Source: Bacillota bacterium (GTDB taxonomy: Bacteria > Bacillota > Clostridia > Lachnospirales > Lachnospiraceae). Taken from it: DNA of 64,000 nucleotides. Of this stretch, positions 15,826 through 24,683 are shown piece by piece. Position 1 is the first letter of the stretch. Each line of letters starts with the position of its first letter. A model generated the notes under the pieces. The model was given only the letters and a program-made list of their open reading frames with translations. It was not told the origin of the DNA and did no database searches. The DNA lies in NCBI GenBank assembly GCA_023437715.1, contig JAEZFK010000026.1, positions 37,037 through 101,036 of the forward strand, in the 5' to 3' direction. A program made the translations under genes and the position numbers.

Positions 15826-17010
15826 ATGAAAGGTAATGTTCTGGTAGTGCATGGAGGCGGCCCCACCGCAGTAATTAATTCCTCCCTGTACGGAGTGATC
15901 GAAGAAGCAAGGGAAAGCAAAGGTGTGGAAAAGGTATATGCTGCCTTGGGAGGAAGCGAAGGAATATTAAAGGAGGATTTTCTGGATCTTCTGGAATTTC
16001 CGGAGGAAAAGCTTAAACTGCTTTTGGAAACTCCTGCCACAGCTATCGGCTCCTCCAGGTATGCACTGGAAAAAGAAGATTATGAAGCCATGCCGGCCAT
16101 ATTTGAGAAATACAATATCAGATATGTGCTTCTTAACGGGGGCAACGGAACCATGGACACCTGCGGAAAAATTGATGAGGCCTGCAGAAGGCTGTGTAAA
16201 AATTCAGGCATTACGGTAGTGGGAATACCCAAAACCATTGACAACGATATTGCCATAACCGACCATACACCGGGATTTGGAAGTGCGGCCAGATACATTG
16301 CGGCTACTACAGCGGAGGTGGGGGTGGATGTGAAATCCCTGCCCATTCATGTATGCGTGATTGAAGCCATGGGAAGAAATGCAGGCTGGATCACAGCAGC
16401 TTCTGCCCTGGCCCGTAAAAAGCCGGGCGATGCGCCCCATCTGATCTACTTACCGGAGCGGCCTTTTAAGGAAGAGGAATTTTTGGAGGATGTAAAAAAG
16501 CTCCATGACGAAAAGGGCGGTGTGGTAGTAGTTGTCAGCGAGGGCTTAAAGGGAGAGGATGGAAACCCGGTGGTTCCTCCCATCTATAAGACGGAACGGG
16601 CAACCTATTACGGAGATGTAAGCGCTCATCTGGCTAATTTAATAATCCGAAAGCTGGGCATTAAGGCCAGAAACGAAAAACCGGGAATCTGCGGGAGAGC
16701 CTCCATTGCATGGCAGTCAGCCGTGGACCGGGAAGAAGCCGTGGTTGCAGGCAGGGAAGCTCTAAAAGCTGCCATGGAAGGTCAGGGAGGAGTGATGATC
16801 GGTTTCATCCGGGATGACAGGCCGGACGGAGAATACCGCATTCATGTAAAACGGATTCCCATTGAAAAGGTCATGCTCCATGAAAGAGTCCTCCCAGAAA
16901 GCTTCATCAATGAACGGGGAAACGATGTGACCCAGGAATTCGTAGAATGGTGCCGTCCGCTGATCGGCCCCGGACTGAGGGATTTCATAGATTTCCGTGA
17001 AAGTAAGTAA
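15826..17010 (+). CDS. Phosphofructokinase-family protein
   Basis: A 394-residue PFK-superfamily enzyme, which phosphorylates a ketose phosphate such as fructose 6-phosphate. The substrate loop is IPKTIDNDIAITDHTPGFGSA with catalytic Asp139, and EAMGRNAGW follows. The phosphoryl-donor motif is GGNGTMDT: Gly108 at the position that separates ATP users (Gly) from PPi users (Asp), but with Asn107 instead of the usual Mg-binding Asp, and Lys136, which is otherwise typical of PPi-type or atypical ATP enzymes. The donor is therefore unclear; ATP is my guess. Start ATG 15826 is the first plausible one after AAAGAGGAG; a GTG at 15811 would touch that site. A TIM-like gene follows after 31 nt, so one operon. 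Confidence 0.83.
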   Translation: MKGNVLVVHGGGPTAVINSSLYGVIEEARESKGVEKVYAALGGSEGILKEDFLDLLEFPEEKLKLLLETPATAIGSSRYALEKEDYEAMPAIFEKYNIRYVLLNGGNGTMDTCGKIDEACRRLCKNSGITVVGIPKTIDNDIAITDHTPGFGSAARYIAATTAEVGVDVKSLPIHVCVIEAMGRNAGWITAASALARKKPGDAPHLIYLPERPFKEEEFLEDVKKLHDEKGGVVVVVSEGLKGEDGNPVVPPIYKTERATYYGDVSAHLANLIIRKLGIKARNEKPGICGRASIAWQSAVDREEAVVAGREALKAAMEGQGGVMIGFIRDDRPDGEYRIHVKRIPIEKVMLHERVLPESFINERGNDVTQEFVEWCRPLIGPGLRDFIDFRESK

Positions 17011-17041
17011 AAGGGCTGAAGCCGGCAAAAAAGTGAGGATA

Positions 17042-17884
17042 ATGAAAATGAAGCATATTTTTTTGAATTTAAAACGATTTGACATTCCAAGAGAAGAGGG
17101 CGGCGTAAATTCCATTGCGCCTATCCGGGAGTGGGGAAGCTATATTGTATCAAAGACCCAGGAAGCGCTGAAAGAATATGAAAGGGATGAAGTGGAGTTT
17201 TCCATGTATTTTCCTGAAGCCCATTTGATTCCGGCAGCAGAAGCCCTGGGAGAAAACAGTCCGGTAAAAATCGGCTGTCAGGGCGTCTACCGTGAGGACG
17301 CCGCAGCCGGCGGAAATTTCGGCGCTTTCACAACAAACCGGACGGCAAAGGCGGCAAAGGCAATTGGCTGCACCACGGCCATCATCGGCCATTGTGAGGA
17401 AAGACGGGACAAGGCTGGGGTCCTTTTGGAAGCAGGTGTAACTGATCCCGACGCAGTCAACCGTCTGATGAATAAGGAAATCAGACAGGCCCTTGGGGCG
17501 GACTTACGGGTCCTTTACTGTATCGGAGAATCGGCAGAGGAGCAGCCCCGGTGGCAGGCGGTGTTAAAGGAACAGCTTGAGACAGGGCTTTCCGGTCTGG
17601 ATACCGCCCATGTGGTCATCGCCTATGAGCCGGTATGGGCTATCGGACCGGGAAAGACCCCGCCGGATGGGGAATACATTGCCAGAATGGGTTCCTATAT
17701 CAAGGAGGTGACGGGGGGGCTTCCTGTGGTCTACGGCGGTGGGCTGAAAGCTGATAACGCCCGGATGCTGGCTTCCATCCCCGTGATTGACGGAGGACTG
17801 ATTGCCCTGACCAGATTTCAGGGAGAAGTCGGCTTCTATCCTGAGGAATATTTAGAAATTATAAGGGCTTACCTGGGAAAATAA
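17042..17884 (+). CDS. Triosephosphate isomerase-like protein
   Basis: A 280-residue TIM-barrel protein related to triosephosphate isomerase. The catalytic residues are all recognisable: Lys11 in FLNLKRFD (normally NWKMN), His117 in IGHCEER and Glu196 in AYEPVWAIGPGKTP; the phosphate loop VYGGGLKADN is also present. The divergent N-terminal motif, an extended N-terminal insertion and the operon setting suggest a specialised isomerase for another short ketose or aldose phosphate rather than the glycolytic enzyme. The start is the ATG after GAGGATA; an upstream ATG would overlap the PFK gene. The LarA-like gene follows 26 nt downstream. Confidence 0.85.
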   Translation: MKMKHIFLNLKRFDIPREEGGVNSIAPIREWGSYIVSKTQEALKEYERDEVEFSMYFPEAHLIPAAEALGENSPVKIGCQGVYREDAAAGGNFGAFTTNRTAKAAKAIGCTTAIIGHCEERRDKAGVLLEAGVTDPDAVNRLMNKEIRQALGADLRVLYCIGESAEEQPRWQAVLKEQLETGLSGLDTAHVVIAYEPVWAIGPGKTPPDGEYIARMGSYIKEVTGGLPVVYGGGLKADNARMLASIPVIDGGLIALTRFQGEVGFYPEEYLEIIRAYLGK

Positions 17885-17910
17885 AAATTCGAGAAAAGGA
17901 GAATCGTAAG

Positions 17911-19404
17911 ATGAATGTAGCATTAGAATATGGACAGGGAACTGTGAACGTCACATTGCCGGATACTGCGGATATTTTTATCCCCGGGGAGACAGTACCG
18001 GATCCGCCTTATATTCCGGAGGATCAGCTGGAGGAGAAAACCCTTGAGTCCCTCCAGAATCCCATGGGCATGGAGCCCCTTTCAAAGCTGGCTCATAAGG
18101 GGTCTAAGGTGACCATTATATTTCCCGACCGGGTAAAGGGAGGAGAGCAGCCCACCTCTCACCGGAAGATTTCCATAAAGCTGATCTTAAAGGAGCTGTA
18201 TGACGCCGGCGTAGAAAAGAAGGACATTCTTTTAATCTGTTCCAACGGTCTTCACCGGAAGAATACGGAGAAAGAAATCAGGGCCGTGCTGGGGGACCAG
18301 CTTTTCCATGAGTTCTGGTATACCCATCAGATCATCAACCACGACAGCGAGGATTATGATCATCTGGTGGACCTTGGGACCACGGACCGGGGAGATCCGG
18401 TTCTGATGAACAAATACGTATATGACAGTGATGTGGCCATTCTCATCGGGCATACACAGGGAAATCCCTATGGCGGCTATTCCGGCGGATACAAGCACTG
18501 CTCCACCGGAATCACCCACTGGCGTTCCATCGCCTCCCATCACGTTCCGGAGGTCATGCACCGGGCGGATTTCACTCCTGTAAGCGGAAAATCCCTTATG
18601 AGGACAAAATTTGATGAAATCGGCCAGCACATGGAAAAATGTATGGGGAAGAAATTCTTCTGCTGTGACGCGGTTCTGGATACAAAATCCCGCCAGATTC
18701 AGATCAACAGCGGATATGCGGCCGTGATGCAGCCCCATTCCTGGATCATGGCTGACAAGCGCACCTATGTGCCCTGGGCAGAGAAGAAATATGATGTGAT
18801 GATTTTCGGAATGCCCCAGTTTTTTCACTACGGAGATGGGATGGGAACCAACCCCATCATGCTGATGCAGGCCATTTCCGCCCAGGTGATCCGCCATAAG
18901 AGGATTATGAGTGATAATTGCGTCATCATTTTTACCTCCACCTGCAACGGATATTTCCATGACGAGCTGTGGCCCTATTTGAGGGAAATGTATGAGATGT
19001 TCCAGCACGACCAGATGAACATTCTGCCGGACATGAACCGGTACGGCGAGTACTTTGCCACCAATGAGGAATATATCAGAAAATACCGTTACTGCAACGC
19101 TTTCCATCCGTTCCACGGCTTCTCCATGATAAGCTGCGCCCATATTGCGGAGATGAATACTTCTGCAATTTACTTATGCGGCGCTCAGGACCCGGGATTT
19201 GCACGGGGAATGGGGTTAAAGACCAGAGCTACGGTAGAGGAAGCCCTGGAGGATGCAAAAAAGAAATTTGTGGGACCGGACCCCAGTATCCTGGTGCTTC
19301 CCCAGACCTTTAAGCTCAGCGCCGTTCATCTGATGATGAAAGGAGATGCGCCGGAGGGAAAGGGGCATGAGGACTGCGGATGTATGGCCCATCATCATAG
19401 GTAA
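17911..19404 (+). CDS. LarA-like racemase/epimerase (DUF2088)
   Basis: A 497-residue protein with the LarA N-terminal domain. LarA enzymes use a nickel-pincer nucleotide to racemise or epimerise 2-hydroxy acids by hydride transfer. Residues matching the LarA site are His115 in NGLHRKN, His181 in IGHTQG and Lys195 in GGYSGGYKH, the lysine that would hold the pincer cofactor. The chain ends GHEDCGCMAHHHR, a Cys/His-rich tail that could bind metal. No larB, larC or larE cofactor genes are in the window. It starts after GAAAAGGAGA. Together with the PFK and TIM-like genes it suggests catabolism of a sugar acid or of a ketose through an epimerisation step. The substrate is not known. Confidence 0.8.
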   Translation: MNVALEYGQGTVNVTLPDTADIFIPGETVPDPPYIPEDQLEEKTLESLQNPMGMEPLSKLAHKGSKVTIIFPDRVKGGEQPTSHRKISIKLILKELYDAGVEKKDILLICSNGLHRKNTEKEIRAVLGDQLFHEFWYTHQIINHDSEDYDHLVDLGTTDRGDPVLMNKYVYDSDVAILIGHTQGNPYGGYSGGYKHCSTGITHWRSIASHHVPEVMHRADFTPVSGKSLMRTKFDEIGQHMEKCMGKKFFCCDAVLDTKSRQIQINSGYAAVMQPHSWIMADKRTYVPWAEKKYDVMIFGMPQFFHYGDGMGTNPIMLMQAISAQVIRHKRIMSDNCVIIFTSTCNGYFHDELWPYLREMYEMFQHDQMNILPDMNRYGEYFATNEEYIRKYRYCNAFHPFHGFSMISCAHIAEMNTSAIYLCGAQDPGFARGMGLKTRATVEEALEDAKKKFVGPDPSILVLPQTFKLSAVHLMMKGDAPEGKGHEDCGCMAHHHR

Positions 19405-19482
19405 TGGGGATCCACTAAAATCGTGGAAGTTACCAGATCATGGAAGCTGCGGATATGGTAAGGATCAAGGGCTGTAAGAGCA

Positions 19483-19517
19483 GGCCGGTTCAGACAAAAG
19501 TCTGGGCCGGCCTTTTT
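19483..19517 (+). terminator. Rho-independent terminator after the LarA-like gene
   Basis: GGCCGGTTCAGAC pairs over 13 bp (two G-U) with GTCTGGGCCGGCC around an AAAA loop, followed by five T. It ends the PFK operon. Confidence 0.9.
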
Positions 19518-19525
19518 GAAAGGGG

Positions 19526-19535
19526 CAAACGTTTG
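19526..19535. promoter_or_regulatory. Second CAAACGTTTG operator candidate
   Basis: Same 10-bp palindrome as at 15708, in context GCAAACGTTTGGC. It lies just past the terminator and 138 nt before the TSUP gene, so it may extend control by the LacI regulator to that transporter. No clear -35/-10 pair is visible next to it. Confidence 0.5.
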
Positions 19536-19672
19536 GCTAAATAAGACGGCTGCTTTGTATGAATTATGATATGATAAAACCATAAAACACGAAAATGACT
19601 GTGGTTTGCAGAGGGAAAATACGAGAAAAGAAAAAATACCGTTAATACCGGTAAAGATAGGATTTTGAAAAA

Positions 19673-20467
19673 ATGAACGGTTATTTGTATGGATTATTTT
19701 TACTGGTCAGCTTTGGTGCTTCCATAGCAGGGGCTGTCTGCGGGATCGGCGGCGGTATTATTATAAAGCCGGCCCTGGATATATTTGGCGTGTTAAGCGT
19801 ATCTGCCGTAAGCTTTCTGTCGGGTTGCACCGTCCTCGCCATGACCTGTTATTCCGTAATCAAGGGGAAAGTAAGCGGCGAATCACTGGTGGAAAAGAGG
19901 ATCGGAACGCCTCTTGCTATAGGTGCGGCTCTGGGAGGGGCAGCGGGAAAGTCCCTGTTCCAGGCAGTTTCTTCCCTGTTTGCGGAAAGGGATAGGGTGG
20001 GGGCGGTCCAGGCAGCCTGCTTACTGGTCATAACTCTGGGAACCCTGATCTATACCGTAAAAAAAGACAGGATACATACTTACCATGTGACAGACCCTTT
20101 GATCTGTATGGGGATCGGACTGGTGCTGGGGATTTTCTCCTCATTTCTGGGAATCGGAGGGGGGCCCATCAACCTGGTGGTGCTGTTCTTCTTTTTCTCC
20201 ATGAACACGAAAGCTGCGGCTCAAAATTCCCTTTACATCATCCTGTTTTCTCAGATTACCAGCCTGATTCATTCTCTGGCAGCGGGAACGGTTCCTGAAT
20301 TTTCTGTCTGGCTTTTGGCCCTCATGGTTACAGGGGGAATATTAGGCGGAATGGGCGGCTGTGCAATTAATAAAAAAATTGATGAGAAAGTGGCGGATAA
20401 GCTGTTCCGGTTTTTAATGGCGGCCATTATTGGAATCAATATATATAATATTTATCAGTTTATTTAG
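19673..20467 (+). CDS. TauE/SafE (TSUP) family membrane transporter
   Basis: A 264-residue integral membrane protein with about eight hydrophobic segments and the two internal half-repeats of the TSUP family, each marked by a glycine-rich turn: GAVCGIGGGIIIKPAL near the start and SFLGIGGGPINLVVL in the middle. Family members move sulfite, sulfonates or small organic acids across the membrane. It stands alone between the terminator of the PFK operon and the second LacI regulon. Its proximity to the LarA-like operon and the CAAACGTTTG site allow a role in moving that pathway's acid, but this is inference. The ribosome site is weak. Confidence 0.87.
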   Translation: MNGYLYGLFLLVSFGASIAGAVCGIGGGIIIKPALDIFGVLSVSAVSFLSGCTVLAMTCYSVIKGKVSGESLVEKRIGTPLAIGAALGGAAGKSLFQAVSSLFAERDRVGAVQAACLLVITLGTLIYTVKKDRIHTYHVTDPLICMGIGLVLGIFSSFLGIGGGPINLVVLFFFFSMNTKAAAQNSLYIILFSQITSLIHSLAAGTVPEFSVWLLALMVTGGILGGMGGCAINKKIDEKVADKLFRFLMAAIIGINIYNIYQFI

Positions 20468-20584
20468 AAGTTAAAGCCGGTGATGAGGATTGATCTTAAG
20501 GTCATGACCATGTGGGCATACGGCCTTATAATAATAACAGGGCTGCGGCTCTGCTTTAGAAAAAAAGAAAAGGAGGAGATCTTA

Positions 20585-20636
20585 TTGACAAAGACTTAAA
20601 ATCATGATAAATACATGATATACACACGAGTTTATA
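20585..20636 (+). promoter_or_regulatory. Promoter and LacI operator (site 1) for the FucI-like gene
   Basis: TTGACA (20585-20590), 17 nt, then TAAATA with an extended TG. The operator TATACAC-ACGA-GTTTATA (20619-20636) lies just downstream of the -10, where a bound repressor would block initiation. The same motif recurs at 22076 and 23174. Confidence 0.75.
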
Positions 20637-20678
20637 AAGAGAAGAATTGTGCAATATTGTAGAGCATCGGAGGGGAAA

Positions 20679-22025
20679 ATGGAAACAAAACTGAATGTAG
20701 GATTTGTGACGACCTATTCTGGAAGATGGCCAAGGGAGGTTCCGGAGCAGAGAAACCGGGAATATGGAGACTGGCTGACAGATCATCTGCCGGGAGCCAG
20801 GATTGTGAAGGCTTCCGTCCTGGGCAGCAACCGGGAAATGGTGGAGCAGGTCACAAGAGAATTTAAAGAACAGGACGTGGATGTTATTGTTTTAGTCTAC
20901 GGGGCATTTACAGGGGATGATGTGGCCTCCTATCTGGCGGAAATGGTAAAGGTGCCCCTTATTTTGTGGGCGCCCTATGAAGTGCCCTTTGATAAGGATG
21001 ACAGGCTTTATTCCAATGCCCTCTGTTCCATGACAATGAACGCAGCAGCCATAAGAAAGCTGGGAGCCGTCTATCATACCGTATACGGAAGCCTGGAGGA
21101 TAAAAGGGCGTCGGAAAAAGTCGAAAATCTGCTGCGGGCCTACGGAACGGTCAAGGCCCTTAAGCACACCAACTTAGGTCTTCTTGGATACCGGCCTACG
21201 GCATTTTATAACTGCAGCTTCGATGAAAGCCTGATCCGCAGAACCTTTGGAGTTAAAATTGAAGAAACCGATTTGAAAGTGATATTTGACCGGATGGCGG
21301 AGCTTCCAGAGGAAGAATGGAAAGCTGATATGGAAGCCATTTCTTCCCTATATGACACAAACCAGCTTCCTGAAGGCCATCTGGAAAACCATTCCCGGTT
21401 ATATCTGGCTCTTCAGAAGGTTATGAAGGAGCAGAGATACGATTTTGCCACCATCAAATGCTGGCCGGAAATGGGAAATCTCCACACCACCCCCTGCGCA
21501 GTCCTTGGACGTCTGGCAGACGAAGGAATCAATATCGGCTGTGAAGGAGACGTGGATGCGGAGCTGGCACAGATGGCGGAGTATTATCTCACGGGAAAGC
21601 CCAGCTTTATTACAGACCTGATCAATATTGACGAAGAGGAGAACGTGATCGTATTCTGGCATTGCGGAAATGCGGCTCCGTCCCTGTGCAACAGAGATTA
21701 TCCGGTTCAGATGAGAAACCATCCGCTGGCCGGTCAGGGCACTGCCTTTTACGGGGCCTTAAAGCCAGGAAATGTGACCATCGCAAGATTCTGCAATCTT
21801 GACGGAACGTATAAGCTGTTCCTCATGAAAGGGGAAGCGATGCCCATGGACCGTTCGACGAAAGGCATCATGGCCAGTGTGAAAGTGAAGCGCCCTGTGC
21901 GGGAAGTAATCGAAGGAATTATTGCAGAAGGAATTCCCCATCATTACAGCATTGTATGGGAGGATGTGGCAGAGGCCATGAAGCAGGTATGCGGTTTATT
22001 AGGAATCCCCGTCATTGAGATGTAG
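20679..22025 (+). CDS. L-fucose/L-arabinose isomerase-family protein
   Basis: A 448-residue protein of the FucI/AraA fold, a group that turns an aldose into a ketose with a divalent metal. The likely metal ligands are Glu in GCEGDVDAE, Asp in FITDLIN and His in VFWHCGNAAP, in the family order. KCWPEMG is also typical of FucI-like proteins. It is shorter than E. coli FucI (591 residues), so it belongs to a divergent subgroup and the sugar cannot be named. The start follows GGAGGGGA. It is the first gene of a regulon with a LacI regulator, ABC importer and class II aldolase; no sugar kinase is present among them. Confidence 0.8.
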   Translation: METKLNVGFVTTYSGRWPREVPEQRNREYGDWLTDHLPGARIVKASVLGSNREMVEQVTREFKEQDVDVIVLVYGAFTGDDVASYLAEMVKVPLILWAPYEVPFDKDDRLYSNALCSMTMNAAAIRKLGAVYHTVYGSLEDKRASEKVENLLRAYGTVKALKHTNLGLLGYRPTAFYNCSFDESLIRRTFGVKIEETDLKVIFDRMAELPEEEWKADMEAISSLYDTNQLPEGHLENHSRLYLALQKVMKEQRYDFATIKCWPEMGNLHTTPCAVLGRLADEGINIGCEGDVDAELAQMAEYYLTGKPSFITDLINIDEEENVIVFWHCGNAAPSLCNRDYPVQMRNHPLAGQGTAFYGALKPGNVTIARFCNLDGTYKLFLMKGEAMPMDRSTKGIMASVKVKRPVREVIEGIIAEGIPHHYSIVWEDVAEAMKQVCGLLGIPVIEM

Positions 22026-22039
22026 CCCGGAAATAGCTG

Positions 22040-22093
22040 TTGACGCCCTTTGCGCCGGCCGGGTATAATGAAAAATATACATACGAGTTTATA
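22040..22093 (+). promoter_or_regulatory. Promoter and LacI operator (site 2) of the regulator gene
   Basis: TTGACG (22040-22045), 18 nt, TATAAT (22064-22069), then the operator TATACAT-ACGA-GTTTATA at 22076-22093. The position over the transcription start indicates autorepression. Confidence 0.75.
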
Positions 22094-22109
22094 GCAAGGA
22101 GGCGGGAGC

Positions 22110-23120
22110 ATGGGACAAAACGGCGAGCGGGTGACAAGGTCTGACGTGGCGAAGGCCGCAGGAGTCAGCGAAACGATTGTATCTTATGTGATCAACAACA
22201 ACCGCTATGTGGCTAAGGAAAAAAGGCAGAGAGTGGAGGAGGCCATTGCTTCTCTTCATTACAGGCCCAATAACGTGGCCCGCGCCTTGAAGGGAAAGCG
22301 CAGCAACCAGCTTCTCTTTATTGCGGACCAGATCACCAATGAGTATTTCAGCCGGATCGTCAGCGAGATGGATAAGTACGCTTATGAAGCCGGATTTCTG
22401 ATTTCCCTGTGTGCCAACCGGAATACGCCGGAATTCGTATCCCAGGTTATCAGCCGCCAGTATGACGGCATCATCATCAGCTCCATCAGCTTTCCCATGG
22501 AATATGTGGAGTATTTCAGCAAGGCGGGGATACCGGTACTTCTGTTTGAGCATACAACCCACGGCAGGCTTCCTGAAAATGTGGCAACCCTTGCGTCCGG
22601 CCTGTATTCGGGAGCCAGGATGGCGGTAAACCATCTGGTTTCCAGGGGCAGGAATCATATCATTTACATTGACCGGATCAGTAGAAAGGGAAGTGTCAGC
22701 GGGCCTACGGACCTGCGGCTGAGCGGATACTTTGATGAGATGAAAGCACAGGGACTTTTGGCCGGAGAGGATACGGTTATCGCAGGCTGCCATTCCGAAG
22801 AGGAGCTGACAGAAGCTGTTGCGGGCTATTTAAAGGGCCATGAGGAAACCGACGGAATTGTGGGGCGCAATGATATGGTGGCCTGCATTGCCATGTACGC
22901 GGCTGCCGGCTGCGGAAAGAAGATTCCCCGGGATTTAGGAGTGGTGGGCTTTGATAATTCCAGCATCAGCAGGTTTTGCTTTCCCAGGCTTACAACTCTG
23001 GAAATGCAGCGGGAGGCCATAAGCAGGACCGCCATTGAAACCATGGTCCGGATGATCGGCGGAGAGCGCCCGGAAAGGGCGAGGTTTGAAACAGAACTGA
23101 TTATAAGGGAGAGTACATAA
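22110..23120 (+). CDS. LacI-family transcriptional regulator (second regulon)
   Basis: A 336-residue repressor with the helix-turn-helix TRSDVAKAAGVSETIVSYVINNNRYVAKEK, hinge YRPNNVARALKGKRS, and an effector-binding domain (DGIIISSISF, MAVNHLVSRGRNHIIYIDR, GIVGRNDMVACIAMYAA, VVGFDNSSISRF). An operator copy lies in front of this gene, one in front of the FucI-like gene and a perfect copy in front of the ABC operon, which defines its likely regulon. The start follows AAGGAGGCGGGAGC. Its effector is presumably the imported sugar or a phosphorylated product. Confidence 0.9.
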   Translation: MGQNGERVTRSDVAKAAGVSETIVSYVINNNRYVAKEKRQRVEEAIASLHYRPNNVARALKGKRSNQLLFIADQITNEYFSRIVSEMDKYAYEAGFLISLCANRNTPEFVSQVISRQYDGIIISSISFPMEYVEYFSKAGIPVLLFEHTTHGRLPENVATLASGLYSGARMAVNHLVSRGRNHIIYIDRISRKGSVSGPTDLRLSGYFDEMKAQGLLAGEDTVIAGCHSEEELTEAVAGYLKGHEETDGIVGRNDMVACIAMYAAAGCGKKIPRDLGVVGFDNSSISRFCFPRLTTLEMQREAISRTAIETMVRMIGGERPERARFETELIIREST

Positions 23121-23173
23121 CGCTTTCCGATTTTATTTAAATCCAAAGAAGAAATACAGATTTATCTGAGGGA

Positions 23174-23191
23174 TATACACACGAGTGTATA
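23174..23191 (+). promoter_or_regulatory. LacI operator (site 3), perfect dyad before the ABC operon
   Basis: TATACAC-ACGA-GTGTATA, a perfect 7-bp inverted repeat with a 4-nt centre. TTATCT at 23162 is a possible -10. It lies 84 nt before the binding-protein gene. This copy is the most symmetric of the three and likely the strongest. Confidence 0.75.
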
Positions 23192-23274
23192 TAAAAGTAA
23201 GGGGATTTTACAGCTTCGGATAAATCTGGTTTTGATAAAACAAGTTGAGTCTTAAAGAAAGAGAGGGTATTTAC

Positions 23275-24645
23275 ATGAAAAAAAGGAAATTAGCAGCGTT
23301 GGCACTTGCCGGTATGATGGCCTTTACGGCCGGCTGCTCCGGCGGGGGAAAGGCGGAGCCGGAGACATCGGGAGCAGAGCCAAAGACAGAGGCAGAGGTA
23401 AAGACGGAGACGAAAGCAGAAGCGACGACAGAAGCTGCAGCTGCTGGAAGCGGAAAACCAATCACCTTAAAGATTGCCAATTACGCAGTGCTGGAAAAAG
23501 GGTACGACGAGTTCTGGGCAAGCGTTAAGGAGGGCTTTGAGGCAAAGTATCCCAATATAACGATTGAATGGGTCACAGCGCCGTACGGGGAGATCTTAAA
23601 TCAGGTCATCAATATGGCCGGAGGCGGAGACCGGGTAGACTGTATCTTCAGTGAGATGATCTGGCTGCCGTCCCTGGTGGATGCAGGTCTTGCGACTCCC
23701 ATGAGAGAGGTGCTGGATGAGGATTTTTTGAAAGATTACTATTCCAATATCCTGGAAGCCCATTCCATTGATGATGAGGTTTACGGTGCTCCTCTTTACG
23801 TATCTCCGTCCTTGCTGTTTTACAATCAGAAGCTGTTTGAAAAGGCCGGTCTTGATCCCAACAAGCCGCCGAAAACCTATGACGAGATGCTTGCCATGGC
23901 GGATAAACTGTCAGGACTGACTACGGATGATGGGAATAAGGTGTATGCTTTCGGTCAGACCACCGCTTCCGTCATTGTCTCAGGAGCTTCCATTCAGGCA
24001 TTTGCCCAAAATTTCGGCGGCGAATTATTTGATGAGAACGGAAAATTCAACGCGGATAACGAAGGCTTAAAGCAGTCTCTTGAAATGTTAAAGCTTCTTG
24101 ATCAAAAGGGGTACAATCCTCAAAATGCCAAGCTGAAGGATTTAAGAAATTTATTTGCTTTGGGGCAGCTGGCCATGTATTATGACAATTCCTGGGGATT
24201 TAACGGGGTAAAGGCCATCAATCCGGATGCGGTTAATTTTGCAGCAGCATCAGAGCCCTTAAAAGGCGGAAGCGGAGATGGTGCGTCCACCCTGCAGTCC
24301 CACTGCTTTGTGGCAGTTGACAACGGCCCGGAGCAATTAAATGCGGTGAAGGATTTCATCCAGTATGTGATCACACCGGAGGTCATCAACGATTATATTG
24401 CGAATATCGCTCCGGCTCTTCCGGCAAATAATTCCATGAAGGACATGGAAGCAGTAAAAAACAGTCCGATTCTAAACGGAGCAGGAAATTCCGTAGAAGA
24501 AGCAAAACCGGTTCTCATGTTTCCTGGCTTGTCCGATTTCTATCTGGAACTGTGTTCCCTGGCCCAGGCAGTGACCGTGGGAGGAGAAGATGTGGATACG
24601 GCTCTGAAGAATTTCCAAAATTCAGTACAGCCGCTGCTTCCATAG
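23275..24645 (+). CDS. Sugar ABC transporter solute-binding lipoprotein
   Basis: A 456-residue extracellular binding protein of family 1. The signal peptide ends in FTAGC with Cys21 as the lipid-modified residue, followed by a Glu/Thr/Ala-rich linker (about 27-62) and the two-lobed binding domain (ITLKIANYAVLEKGYDEFW..., YDEMLAMADKL, QLAMYYDNSWGF). It captures the sugar outside the cell and hands it to the two permeases that follow. The ATG at 23275 matches the signal peptide; an ATG 30 nt upstream is less likely. No ATPase gene is present, so a shared MsmK-type ATPase elsewhere is expected. Confidence 0.92.
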   Translation: MKKRKLAALALAGMMAFTAGCSGGGKAEPETSGAEPKTEAEVKTETKAEATTEAAAAGSGKPITLKIANYAVLEKGYDEFWASVKEGFEAKYPNITIEWVTAPYGEILNQVINMAGGGDRVDCIFSEMIWLPSLVDAGLATPMREVLDEDFLKDYYSNILEAHSIDDEVYGAPLYVSPSLLFYNQKLFEKAGLDPNKPPKTYDEMLAMADKLSGLTTDDGNKVYAFGQTTASVIVSGASIQAFAQNFGGELFDENGKFNADNEGLKQSLEMLKLLDQKGYNPQNAKLKDLRNLFALGQLAMYYDNSWGFNGVKAINPDAVNFAAASEPLKGGSGDGASTLQSHCFVAVDNGPEQLNAVKDFIQYVITPEVINDYIANIAPALPANNSMKDMEAVKNSPILNGAGNSVEEAKPVLMFPGLSDFYLELCSLAQAVTVGGEDVDTALKNFQNSVQPLLP

Positions 24646-24683
24646 AGAAAAGACTGGTATCTGACAGAAAGAGAAGTAAAAGT

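Noticed and set aside
18232..19143. 303-residue minus-strand ORF opposite the LarA-like gene
   Set aside because: His/Gly/Val-rich antisense translation with no family pattern; the plus-strand LarA domain explains the region.
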